Assembly: GCA_903893215.1 (NCBI GenBank)
Contig: CAITLJ010000073.1
Location: 61,109 to 125,108, forward strand
Source: an uncultured Ferrovum sp.
Lineage (GTDB): Bacteria > Pseudomonadota > Gammaproteobacteria > Burkholderiales > Ferrovaceae
Direction of reading: 5' to 3'
DNA length: 64,000 nucleotides
Below are positions 46,452 through 57,389 of this stretch, piece after piece. Below the pieces are notes generated by a model. The model searched no databases. It saw nothing but the letters and a program-made list of their open reading frames with translations, and was not told the DNA's origin. Position 1 is the stretch's first letter. Each line of letters starts with the position of its first letter. Position numbers and translations under genes: made by a program.

Positions 46452-46589
46452 CCGGGGCACGTCCTTGGGTTACTTTGCGGATACAGTATACCGGCCCCAT
46501 GACAGGACATGCGTTCCCTTACCCGGTCTTACATCTGTGACTGCGCATGGAAGGGGCAGGCGCAGGCACGATAAACACCCGTGGCCTGT

Positions 46590-46618
46590 CTTGAATGTCC
46601 GCTGGCGCTACCCCATCT
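46590..46618 (+). promoter_or_regulatory. Sigma-32 (RpoH) heat-shock promoter of clpB
   Basis: CTTGAAT, a 14-nt spacer and CCCCATCT closely match the RpoH consensus (CTTGAAA, 11-16 nt, CCCCATNT). The likely transcription start is about 46625, giving a ~24-nt leader before the clpB ATG at 46649. Confidence 0.88.
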
Positions 46619-46648
46619 TTCCAGTATCCAAACGATCGAGGCAAGACC

Positions 46649-49234
<2,586 letters not shown>

Positions 49235-49398
49235 GGCGCGGGCGCATGGGGACGAAGCCGGCAGGGCGCCACACCAAATCGACGCGTGTCGTGTAAACCT
49301 GCACGCCGGTGGCGCGTTAAGACAAGGACGGCGCGAGCACCCCGAGCGGATTTGCGCCGCATGAACGCCACTTTCAATCCCTTTCGGAGTCCGATGCC

Positions 49399-49995
49399 AT
49401 GCGTGTATTGCCCCTGCTGACTGCTGCCCTGCTTGCTGTTTCGCTCAACGCGGCTCATGCCGACGACACTGGTGTGATGAACGCCGCCAAGCCCGCTGCC
49501 GCGGCCGCGACCGACAAGGCCAAGTCGGCCGCTGAAGACAAGATGAAGGAAGGCAAGGCCAAGGCCGAAGACAAGATGAAGGAAGGCAAGGCCAAGGCCG
49601 AAGACAAGATGAAGGAAGGCAAGGCCAAGGCAGAGGACAAGGCCAAGGAAGGCAAGGCCATGGCAGAGGACAAAACCAAGGAAGGCAAGGCCATGGCAGA
49701 GGACAAGGCCAAGGAAAGCAAGGCCATGGCCGATGACAAGATGAAGGAAGGCAAGGCCAAGGCTGCCGACGCCAAGTCGGACGACAAGCCGGTAGCTGCC
49801 AAGGGCGGTCTGGTTGACCTGAACAGCGCCACTGCCGAAGAACTGGATGCCCTGCCGGGCATCGGCAAGGCGCGCAGCGCGGCGATCATCGCCAATCGTC
49901 CGTTCAAGGGCAAGGATGATCTGGTGAACAAGAAAATCCTGTCGAAGGGCGTGTACGACAAGATCAAGGACAAAATCATCGCCAAGCAGAAGTAA
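49399..49995 (+). CDS. Exported protein with 11-residue LEA-like repeats and ComEA-type HhH domain
   Basis: 198 residues. Signal peptide (about 1-21, cleavage near AHA), an Ala-rich segment, seven consecutive 11-residue repeats at residues 45-121 (consensus AEDKMKEGKAK), and a helix-hairpin-helix pair (138-198: GLVDLNSATAEELDALPGIG) like that of ComEA and PulK-linked HhH proteins. HhH domains bind DNA without sequence preference. The repeats are highly charged and helical, similar to group 3 LEA or apolipoprotein 11-mers. Likely periplasmic; DNA binding in uptake is a guess, and no other competence gene is nearby. ATG at 49399, after CGGAG. Stand-alone between clpB and mgtA. Confidence 0.88.
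   Translation: MRVLPLLTAALLAVSLNAAHADDTGVMNAAKPAAAAATDKAKSAAEDKMKEGKAKAEDKMKEGKAKAEDKMKEGKAKAEDKAKEGKAMAEDKTKEGKAMAEDKAKESKAMADDKMKEGKAKAADAKSDDKPVAAKGGLVDLNSATAEELDALPGIGKARSAAIIANRPFKGKDDLVNKKILSKGVYDKIKDKIIAKQK
49531..49761 (+). repeat. Seven in-frame 33-bp repeats in the HhH protein gene
   Basis: Seven consecutive 33-bp units code for AEDK-x-KEGKA-type 11-mers. The first three encode identical peptides; later units vary at one to three residues (M to A/T, K to M, E to D). High nucleotide identity suggests recent expansion and makes copy number likely to vary among strains. Confidence 0.9.
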
Positions 49996-50087
49996 GGCTG
50001 GATGGCGCCGCACAGCCGATGGCAGGATTGACGCGGTGCGGCGCGCACGCTAACATCGACGGGTTATCGTAATCCCCCTACCCAATT

Positions 50088-50234
50088 GGACAGTACGCCC
50101 CCTTGTCGATTGCCGGACGCCACAGCGCCCGCGGCTACTGTCCCAACATGAGGTGACGTAGCCACCGTTGCTGCGTGGGTTATATCCCTCGTCCGGGCCC
50201 GCCCGCTGTACCTCATCGAGGTGCGCGCCGGGCC
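50088..50234 (+). promoter_or_regulatory. Structured leader of mgtA
   Basis: Upstream of mgtA are two long-range stems. GGACAGTA (50088-50095) pairs perfectly with TACTGTCC (50136-50143). A second hairpin, about 50195-50234, pairs GGCCCG with CGGGCC and ACCTC with GAGGT and is followed by CTTTATC. Between them is a small GGTG/CACC hairpin. A GTG-initiated frame at 50175 runs through the second hairpin with a proline-rich start (P at codons 5, 7, 9, 10 and 13). This layout is compatible with a Mg-responsive attenuator, but I cannot match it to the known M-box. Inference. Confidence 0.4.
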
Positions 50235-50292
50235 TTTATCGTTCGTCATCGTCAAGACCGGCCTGCTGCCTGCGCGTTGCGGAGTCAGAAGC

Positions 50293-53016
50293 ATGCTGAA
50301 CCAAGGTCTTTCCTCTTCCCCGTTGGGGCAGCGCCTGCAGCGTATGCTGCCCGGTGCGGTCGACGCCCAGCGTCTGACGCAGGCCAGTACGGATGCCCTG
50401 CGCCGGGTGGCGACGGCCGATGTCGAGGAAGCCTTGCGCAGCCTGGACAGCTCCACTGAGGGCTTGCTGGATCGGGAAGCCCACGAGCGCCTGGAGCGGG
50501 TCGGACCGAATACCATCGCCACCGAGCACCAGAAGAACGTGTTGCAGCAGCTGTTGCACCATTTCTGGAATCCCCTCAACATCCTGCTCGTCACCCTGTC
50601 CGGCCTGTCGGTCTATCTGGGGGATGTCGATGCTGCGGTGATCATCGCGCTGATGGTCACGGTGTCGGTGCTGCTTTCCTTCGTGCAGGAATTCCGCTCA
50701 AACAACGCGGCCTCGCGCTTGCGCGCCATGGTGAGCACCACCGCTACGGCGCTGCGCAAGGATCGTCGCAGCGGCGTACCGGAGGAGGTCAACCGGTACT
50801 TCAACATCCAGCTGCAGCTGGCGCCACCGCAGCGTCGCGAAGTTCCGCTCGATGAACTGGTGCCCGGGGACATCGTGGTGCTGTCAGCCGGCGACATGAT
50901 CCCGGCGGATGTGCGGGTGATCATTGCCAAGGACCTGTTCGTCAATCAGTCCTCCCTCACCGGCGAAGCGCTGCCGGTGGAAAAATTTGCCCACACCGAG
51001 ACTTCGGCCGAGCACGACCCGCTGCAGTTCGGCAACGTCTGCTTTATGGGGACCAATGTGGTCAGCGGCACTGCCCAGGCGGTCGTGGTCGAGACCGGGG
51101 CGCGCACCTATTTTGGCGCTCTGGCCAGTGCCATGGGCGGTGAGCGTGCGCAGACCAGCTTCGACCGGGGCGTCACCCAGTTCACCTGGCTGATGTTGCG
51201 CTTCATGGGCGTGATGGTGCCGCTGGTGTTCCTGATCAATGGCCTGACCAAGCACGACTGGATGGAGGCTTTCCTGTTCTCGGTAGCGGTGGCCGTGGGC
51301 CTCACCCCCGAAATGCTGCCGATGATCGTCACGGTCAACCTTGGCAAGGGGGCCCTTGCCATGTCGCGCAAAAAGGTGATCGTGAAGCGCCTGAACGCCA
51401 TCCAGAATTTTGGGGCGATGGATGTGCTGTGCACCGACAAGACCGGCACGCTTACCCAGGACAAGATCATCCTGGAAAAGCACCTGGACATTTCGGGCCT
51501 CGAAAACGAGACGGTGCTCGAATTTGCCTATCTGAATTCGTTTTATCAGTCCGGGCTGAAGAACCTGCTGGACGTGGCCGTGCTCGAGTACATGGATGTG
51601 CACGAACGGCTGCACGCCAAGGAAGGCGGCTGGCGCAAACTCGACGAAATCCCCTTTGATTTCCAGCGCCGCCGCATGTCGGTGGTGGTATCCGGTCGTG
51701 GCCGCAACCTGCTGATCTGCAAGGGGGCTGTCGAAGAAGTTTTTGCCTGTTGTACCGAGAGTGAAGTGGCGGGTGTGCCGGCGCCGCTGTCGCCGGAGGA
51801 CCTGCTGCACCTCAAGGCGGTCACCCGCGACCTGAACGAGGATGGCTTCCGCGTGATCGCGATTGCCTACAAGGAAGTGGCTGACGACGGCCATGCCTTC
51901 AGCGTGCAGGACGAAGCCGGCCTGCGCCTGGTCGGCTACATCGCCTTTCTGGACCCGCCCAAGGACAGTGCGCGCGAAGCCATTGCCGCACTTAACCGCC
52001 ACGGCGTTGCAGTGAAGATCCTGACCGGCGACAACGACATCATCACGCGCAAGGTGTGCCGTGAGGTGGGCTTGCAGGTGGACCGCATCGTGCTCGGTTC
52101 GGAACTCGAAGGCATGCCCGACGATACCCTGGCTGCGCTGGCCGAGGAGGTCAGCGTGTTTGCCAAGCTTTCACCGGCGCAGAAGGCCCGTGTGATCCAG
52201 GCTTTGCACGCCCGTGACCACGTGGTTGGTTTCATGGGGGATGGCATCAATGATGGGCCGGCGCTGAAGGCTGCCGACGTGGGTATTTCGGTGGACACCG
52301 CAGTGGATATCGCCAAGGAGTCAGCCGACATCATCCTGCTGGAAAAAAGCCTGATGGTGCTGGAGGAGGGCGTGCTGGAAGGTCGCAAGGTGTTCGGCAA
52401 TATCATCAAATACATCAAGATGGGCGCCAGTTCCAACTTCGGCAACATGTTCAGCGTGATCGGTGCCAGTGCCTTCCTGCCCTTTCTGCCCATGCAGTCG
52501 ATCCAGGTGCTGACCAACAACCTGCTGTACGATTTCTCGCAGACTGCCATCCCGACCGACAACGTGGACGAGGAATACCTGTCCACGCCGCGTCGCTGGG
52601 ACATTGCAGCCATCACTCGCTACATGCTATGGATCGGGCCGATCAGTTCAATCTTCGACTACGCCACCTATGGCGTGATGTACTTTGTATTTCATGCCAA
52701 CACGCCCGCCCAGGCTTCCTTGTTCCAGACTGGATGGTTTGTGGAATCGCTGCTCAGCCAGACGCTGATCATTCACATCATCCGTACCGGGCGCATTCCC
52801 TTCGTGCAGAGCATGGCCAGTGCACCGCTTGCTTTTACCAGCGTGCTGATCTGCGCGGTGGGGGTGTGGCTACCCTATTCGCCGTTTGCACATTCGCTGG
52901 GTTTCACACCCTTGCCGCTGGCCTACTGGCCCTGGGTAATCGGCATCGTGTTTTCGTACCTGTGCCTCACTCACGTGGCCAAGACCTGGTTCATCAAGCG
53001 TTTCGGTCTGAGCTGA
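50293..53016 (+). CDS. mgtA: Magnesium-translocating P-type ATPase
   Basis: 907 residues of the P3B (MgtA/MgtB) class. Phosphorylation motif DKTGTLTQDKI, TGE in SLTGEALPVEKF, hinge GDGINDGPALKAADVGIS, and about ten membrane helices including GLTPEMLPMIVT. It imports Mg2+ into the cytoplasm with ATP. ATG at 50293 follows GGAG; the longer frame to 50221 overlaps the leader hairpin and is unlikely. Preceded by a 297-bp intergenic stretch with structured RNA potential and followed by a G-rich tract. No phoPQ in the window. Confidence 0.95.
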   Translation: MLNQGLSSSPLGQRLQRMLPGAVDAQRLTQASTDALRRVATADVEEALRSLDSSTEGLLDREAHERLERVGPNTIATEHQKNVLQQLLHHFWNPLNILLVTLSGLSVYLGDVDAAVIIALMVTVSVLLSFVQEFRSNNAASRLRAMVSTTATALRKDRRSGVPEEVNRYFNIQLQLAPPQRREVPLDELVPGDIVVLSAGDMIPADVRVIIAKDLFVNQSSLTGEALPVEKFAHTETSAEHDPLQFGNVCFMGTNVVSGTAQAVVVETGARTYFGALASAMGGERAQTSFDRGVTQFTWLMLRFMGVMVPLVFLINGLTKHDWMEAFLFSVAVAVGLTPEMLPMIVTVNLGKGALAMSRKKVIVKRLNAIQNFGAMDVLCTDKTGTLTQDKIILEKHLDISGLENETVLEFAYLNSFYQSGLKNLLDVAVLEYMDVHERLHAKEGGWRKLDEIPFDFQRRRMSVVVSGRGRNLLICKGAVEEVFACCTESEVAGVPAPLSPEDLLHLKAVTRDLNEDGFRVIAIAYKEVADDGHAFSVQDEAGLRLVGYIAFLDPPKDSAREAIAALNRHGVAVKILTGDNDIITRKVCREVGLQVDRIVLGSELEGMPDDTLAALAEEVSVFAKLSPAQKARVIQALHARDHVVGFMGDGINDGPALKAADVGISVDTAVDIAKESADIILLEKSLMVLEEGVLEGRKVFGNIIKYIKMGASSNFGNMFSVIGASAFLPFLPMQSIQVLTNNLLYDFSQTAIPTDNVDEEYLSTPRRWDIAAITRYMLWIGPISSIFDYATYGVMYFVFHANTPAQASLFQTGWFVESLLSQTLIIHIIRTGRIPFVQSMASAPLAFTSVLICAVGVWLPYSPFAHSLGFTPLPLAYWPWVIGIVFSYLCLTHVAKTWFIKRFGLS

Positions 53017-53060
53017 GCGGCAGGGGTGGATACCGTCTGTGGGTCCCGACCTGCGTGGCT

Positions 53061-53089
53061 GGGTGGCTGGGTGGCTGGGCTGGGTTGGG
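53061..53089 (+). other. G-quadruplex-type motif after mgtA
   Basis: Five runs of GGG with loops of 5, 5, 2 and 2 nt (TGGCT, TGGCT, CT, TT), satisfying the G3-N1-7 rule. It lies 45 bp past the mgtA stop, on the mgtA sense strand, and partly consists of a repeated TGGCTGGG. A further G5 tract is at 53102-53106. It could fold in mgtA 3' RNA or in DNA; no function is shown. Confidence 0.6.
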
Positions 53090-53244
53090 TTGTGTTGTGT
53101 TGGGGGCCAATCACCGCCGGCACGTGGCTAGCGAGGACTGCTGGCGGTGCCTTTGGCGGTTGCCAGTACCTTGCAGGTCGCGCTGCTGACGCGGTTTCGA
53201 GAAGGCGGTCTGCCAGGACGCGCGACCAGCCTGGTCGCCGACAA

Positions 53245-53847
53245 TCAGGGTTGCGGGCTGCCGGCCGGATTGGTGGCGGTCACGCCGGCTTCTGGCGGCG
53301 GGGTGTCCAGACGACGCGCCCCAGTGAAATGACGACTCCAGTAACTGTCGTCCAGCGTGTCGACCTGCACGGTCTTGCCTGCAGACGGTGCGTGAATGAA
53401 GCGGTTGTCACCCAGATAGATGCCGACATGCGAGAATTGATGCTTGAGGGTGTTGAAGAACACCAGATCACCCGGTCGCAGATCGTTCAGTCCCACGCTC
53501 TGGCCATGCAGGCTCATCGAATATGCGTTGTGCGGCAACATCAGGCCCATCGCCTGCAGGTAAACGTGACGCACAAAACCACTGCAGTCAAATCCCACCG
53601 CAGGGTCGCTGGCACCGCGCCGATAGCGCACACCGAGCGAACTCAATGCTGTGGAGAGCAGGGCCTGCGTGCGATCAGCGGCCCAGCGCACCATGCCGGG
53701 CGAAGTGCTGCCCGCGGTGCCCTGGTCTGGGCCGACAGTGGCGGCTTCGTTGGCTGGCGCTGCTGGCAGGATGCCTGCCGCAGGCTCGGCCATCACGGGC
53801 AGGGCGAGTGCGACGAGCAGGAGGATGCTGAGCGGTTTCAAAGTCAT
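53245..53847 (-). CDS. Secreted NlpC/P60 family peptidoglycan hydrolase
   Basis: 200 residues. Signal peptide (MTLKPLSILLLVALALPVMA), a ~35-residue linker and an NlpC/P60 domain with the catalytic Cys88 (FDCSGF), His140 (FSHVGIYLG) and His152 (FIHAPSAG). The family cleaves the D-Glu-diaminopimelate (or similar) peptide bond in murein stems. ATG at 53847. Convergent with mgtA and divergent from the helicase gene across an AT-rich gap. Confidence 0.93.
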   Translation of the reverse strand: MTLKPLSILLLVALALPVMAEPAAGILPAAPANEAATVGPDQGTAGSTSPGMVRWAADRTQALLSTALSSLGVRYRRGASDPAVGFDCSGFVRHVYLQAMGLMLPHNAYSMSLHGQSVGLNDLRPGDLVFFNTLKHQFSHVGIYLGDNRFIHAPSAGKTVQVDTLDDSYWSRHFTGARRLDTPPPEAGVTATNPAGSPQP

Positions 53848-53894
53848 GACCGCAGTTTACGACAAAGCGAGGTGTTTGGGCCATGCATTGTGTG

Positions 53895-53950
53895 GTAGCC
53901 CACTTATTGTTAATTTGAATTACTAATCAACAAATTATTGATCGATTCGC
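53895..53950. promoter_or_regulatory. AT-rich divergent promoter region
   Basis: An unusually AT-rich stretch for this genome lies between the divergent NlpC/P60 and helicase genes. It contains the inverted repeat TTAATTTG/CAAATTAT around 12 bp, at about 53910-53937. It probably holds promoters for both genes; the repeat may be an operator. Elements cannot be fixed by eye. Confidence 0.4.
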
Positions 53951-53953
53951 GCC

Positions 53954-56071
53954 TTGGAAGAGAACTTGACAGACCCCGTCAGCCCGGTTGAGCCGGACGT
54001 GGCCGCCGTGCTCGGTGCGGCCGGCCTGTTTGCCGGCAGCCGTGCCGATTTCCGTGCCCGTACTGGTCAGCAGGAAATGGCCTCGGCTGTCCTCCGCGCC
54101 ATGCGCGACAAGCACGGCCTGATCGTCGAGGCGGGTACCGGCACCGGCAAGACCTTTGCCTACCTGGTGCCGGCGCTGCTGGCTGGCGGCAAGGTAATCG
54201 TGTCCACCGGCACCCGTACCTTGCAGGACCAGCTGTTCCATCGCGATCTGCCCATGGTCAAGCAGTTGCTGCGCATTCCGGTGGATATTGCCTTGCTTAA
54301 GGGGCGTGCCAATTATGTCTGCCATCACCATCTGCAGCGGGTGGTCAACGAGGGGCGGCTGGCCAGCCGGGAAGAGGCGCGGCAGGTGCGCGAGATCGAA
54401 CGCTTCTGTGCCACCAGCACCACCGGTGATCGCGGCGAGTTGCCGGGTGTGCCGGAAACGGCGCCAATCTGGGGGCAGGTGAGCTCAACGCGTGACAACT
54501 GTCTTGGCAGCGAGTGTGATTTTCATGCCGATTGTTTCGTACTGGCGGCACGCCGTCGCGCCCAGGAGGCGGACATCGTGGTGGTCAACCACCACCTGTT
54601 CTTTGCCGATGTGATGTTGAAGGACGAAGGGGCCGGTGAACTGCTGCCCACCGCCAACACGGTGATCTTTGACGAAGCGCATCAATTGCCCGAAGTGGCA
54701 AGCCTGTTCTTTGGCGACTCGGTCTCGACGGCGCAGGTACTGGACCTCACCCGCGACACCCGCGCTGAAGGGCGCACACTGGCGGGCTTCCCCCCCGAGG
54801 CAGAGCGACTGCTCGACCAGGCCGACAAGGCGGCACGCGAATTGCGGCTGGTGTTTCGTGAACGCGAAGGACGCCATGCGCAGGCCGCGCTGGCGGCGAA
54901 CGGCGAATTTGCTGCGGCGCTGGGCACGCTGATCGATGCCATGGCGGCTGTGCAACAGATGCTGGAGCGCATGGAGGGGCGCAGCGAAACCATGCTGGCC
55001 TGTGCGGCACGTGCGGTCGACCTGAATCGCCGTCTGGCGGCCTGGCCGCAGCGCAACGTGGCGGTTGGGCAGGGCGCACCCGCGCAGGACCTGTCCAGCC
55101 CACCCGAGGCGCGCGACGCAAGCGCTCAACCCAGCGCCTGGACCGAAACCGATCCGGCAGCCATGTCGTCCGCGCTGGCTGCCGAAGAGGGCGAAGCGCG
55201 GGTGCGCTGGCTGGAACTGTTCAACCAGTCGCTGCACCTCAATTCCACCCCCTTGTCCGTTGCCGAAGCGTTCCGGCGCCAATTGGAGCAGCCCGGCAAA
55301 GCCTGGATCTTCACTTCGGCCACCTTGTCGGTGGGCGGCGACTTCAGCCATTACCAGCAGCAGATGGGCCTTGAGCAGGCGCAGACCGGACGGTGGGACA
55401 GTCCGTTCGATTATGCGCAGCAGGCGCTGTTTTTTGTGCCGGACGGCATGCCCCCCCCCAACACGCCCGGCTATACGGCAGCCGTAGTGGAGCACGCCTT
55501 GCCCTTGCTGGTGGCCAGTCGCGGTCGCGCCTTCCTGTTGTTCACCAGCTTGCGTGCCCTGGCCGAGGCTCAGGGTCTGTTGCGCGAAGCTTTTGCGCGT
55601 GACGGTATTGACCTGCCGCTGCTGGTGCAGGGAGAAGCCTCGCGCGGCGAGCTGCTCGACCGTTTTCGTGCGCTGGGCAACGCAGTGCTGCTGGGCAGCC
55701 AGTCCTTCTGGGAAGGGGTGGATGTGCGCGGTGATGCGCTCTCGCTGGTGATTATCGACAAGCTGCCGTTTGCTGCGCCAGACGATCCCGTGCTGGCTGC
55801 GCGGTTGGCCGAAATCACCCGCAAGGGAGGTAATGCCTTTATGGATTACCAGCTGCCGCAAGCAGTGATCACGCTCAAGCAGGGAGCCGGTCGCCTGATC
55901 CGCGATGAGCAGGATCAGGGTGTGCTGGTGATCTGCGATCCGCGACTGCTTGGCAAACCCTACGGCAAGCGGATCTGGCGCAGCCTGCCGCCGATGCGGC
56001 GCACCCGCGAACCCGGGGTGGCGCGCGATTTTCTGCTCAGGCTTCCTCCACCGGCTCCCGCCGTGGCGTGA
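53954..56071 (+). CDS. ATP-dependent helicase of the DinG/YoaA (XPD-like Fe-S) family
   Basis: 705 residues, superfamily 2 5'-3' DNA helicase. Walker A GTGTGKTFAYL, four cysteines for a 4Fe-4S cluster (YVCHHHL; then NCLGSECDFHADCF), DEAH box FDEAHQLPEV, and C-terminal GSQSFWEGVDVRG plus QGAGRLIR. YoaA/DinG proteins unwind DNA at stalled or damaged forks. Closest to YoaA. Start is TTG at 53954; TTG at 53966, preceded by GGAAGAG, is as likely. The 3' end overlaps the convergent sensor kinase gene by 35 bp. Confidence 0.93.
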   Translation: MEENLTDPVSPVEPDVAAVLGAAGLFAGSRADFRARTGQQEMASAVLRAMRDKHGLIVEAGTGTGKTFAYLVPALLAGGKVIVSTGTRTLQDQLFHRDLPMVKQLLRIPVDIALLKGRANYVCHHHLQRVVNEGRLASREEARQVREIERFCATSTTGDRGELPGVPETAPIWGQVSSTRDNCLGSECDFHADCFVLAARRRAQEADIVVVNHHLFFADVMLKDEGAGELLPTANTVIFDEAHQLPEVASLFFGDSVSTAQVLDLTRDTRAEGRTLAGFPPEAERLLDQADKAARELRLVFREREGRHAQAALAANGEFAAALGTLIDAMAAVQQMLERMEGRSETMLACAARAVDLNRRLAAWPQRNVAVGQGAPAQDLSSPPEARDASAQPSAWTETDPAAMSSALAAEEGEARVRWLELFNQSLHLNSTPLSVAEAFRRQLEQPGKAWIFTSATLSVGGDFSHYQQQMGLEQAQTGRWDSPFDYAQQALFFVPDGMPPPNTPGYTAAVVEHALPLLVASRGRAFLLFTSLRALAEAQGLLREAFARDGIDLPLLVQGEASRGELLDRFRALGNAVLLGSQSFWEGVDVRGDALSLVIIDKLPFAAPDDPVLAARLAEITRKGGNAFMDYQLPQAVITLKQGAGRLIRDEQDQGVLVICDPRLLGKPYGKRIWRSLPPMRRTREPGVARDFLLRLPPPAPAVA

Positions 56072-57374
56072 ACGTGACGCGCGCCTCCAGGCCACCGCCC
56101 GGGCGTGCGTGCAATTCCAGCTGGCCATGATGGGCGCGGGCGATGCGGTCCACAATCGCCAGTCCCAGCCCGGCGCCCGCCGGTCCGGTTCTGGACGCAT
56201 CCAGGCGGGTGAATGGCTGGATCAGTCTCTGGCGCTGATCTTCGGGAATGCCCGGGCCGCGATCCAGCACGGACAGCTGCAACGCATCGGCCTGGCGCGA
56301 CACGCGCAGCACCACGGGCGTGCGGGCGTAGCGACGGGCATTTTCAATCAGGTTGTTGATCAGACGCTCCATGGCCGGCCGTTGCATGGGCATCCACAGC
56401 TCTTCACCAAGCTCGGTGCTGACCTCACAACCATGCACCCGGGCCCGGGCGGCACAATCCTGCGCCAGTTCACCCAGATCGGCATAGCCGTCCGGCATGG
56501 TCTGGGCTTCTCGCGCAAAGTCGAGAAACTGGCTGATGATGCGGTCGATCTCCTCGATATCATCGACCAGCGCCTCGCAGTCCTGCGGAAACTCGGCACC
56601 CAGCATCTCGATACCCAGGCGCAGTCGCGCCAGCGGCGTACGCAGGTCGTGTGACACGCCAGCCAGCAACAGTGCGCGCTCGTGGTCCTCGCGCGTCAGT
56701 GCCCTCGACATGCGATTGACCGCATCCGCCAGGTCGGCCAGTTCGGTCGGACCATCGGTGGGCAAGGCTGGCGGCGCCTGATCGCCGCGTCCCAGGCGCA
56801 GGATGTTGGCCTGGATCGCACGCAGCGGGCGGTTCAGGCGGCGCACTGTCAGCCACGACACCATCACGGCCAGCAGTACACTGGCAGCCAGCAGCACCGC
56901 AGCACTGAGCGGAAATGCCCGGTCCAGGCGGGTGCGTTCGATGCGCACCCACCAGTCGCCGTCCGCGAGCGGAAGGCGCACCCAGACACGTTGCGGGTCG
57001 CGTCCCGATTCTACCCAGACAGAGGCGGCCTCGGAAAAGCGCTGGTGCAGCCGTTGTTCGAGCGCGACCAGGCGGCCGGAGTCCGGCGGACGGGCATCCG
57101 CCGGCAATGGGTTGTCGCTGACCGGAAAGATCTGGTACCCGGTGGCTTCGCTGGTGGCGTTGACGAACGCCGCCCGCCGCTCGACGGGCAGGTACCGCAA
57201 GGCCTGCCCGATCGCCACCAGATTGTTGCCACCGACGCGCACCAGCGCACGCGAGTACTCCTCGGTGACGAAGTAGCGGAACACCAGTTGGGTGGTGGCC
57301 TCGGTGAGTGCTACGGTGAGTATCAGTACCAGCACCGTGCGGCCGAGCAGGGTGTGGGGCAACCAGCGCGTCAT
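56037..57374 (-). CDS. Sensor histidine kinase, EnvZ-like
   Basis: 445 residues. Membrane helix (about 11-30), a ~120-residue periplasmic domain, second helix (about 156-177), HAMP segment, dimerisation domain with phospho-accepting His242 in GVSHDLRTPLARL, and an ATPase domain with N-box LINNLIENARRYA and G-boxes DRGPGIPED and GAGLGLAI. It sits 15 bp after the OmpR-type regulator in the usual regulator-kinase order. The signal is unknown; osmotic or envelope stress is expected for EnvZ-like proteins. Confidence 0.92.
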   Translation of the reverse strand: MTRWLPHTLLGRTVLVLILTVALTEATTQLVFRYFVTEEYSRALVRVGGNNLVAIGQALRYLPVERRAAFVNATSEATGYQIFPVSDNPLPADARPPDSGRLVALEQRLHQRFSEAASVWVESGRDPQRVWVRLPLADGDWWVRIERTRLDRAFPLSAAVLLAASVLLAVMVSWLTVRRLNRPLRAIQANILRLGRGDQAPPALPTDGPTELADLADAVNRMSRALTREDHERALLLAGVSHDLRTPLARLRLGIEMLGAEFPQDCEALVDDIEEIDRIISQFLDFAREAQTMPDGYADLGELAQDCAARARVHGCEVSTELGEELWMPMQRPAMERLINNLIENARRYARTPVVLRVSRQADALQLSVLDRGPGIPEDQRQRLIQPFTRLDASRTGPAGAGLGLAIVDRIARAHHGQLELHARPGGGLEARVTFTPRREPVEEA

Positions 57375-57389
57375 GATGACCGGGAATTG

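Noticed and set aside
50088..50292. M-box (ykoK) magnesium riboswitch before mgtA
   Set aside because: The leader is structured, but the conserved M-box core segments are not evident. Kept only as an unclassified leader candidate.
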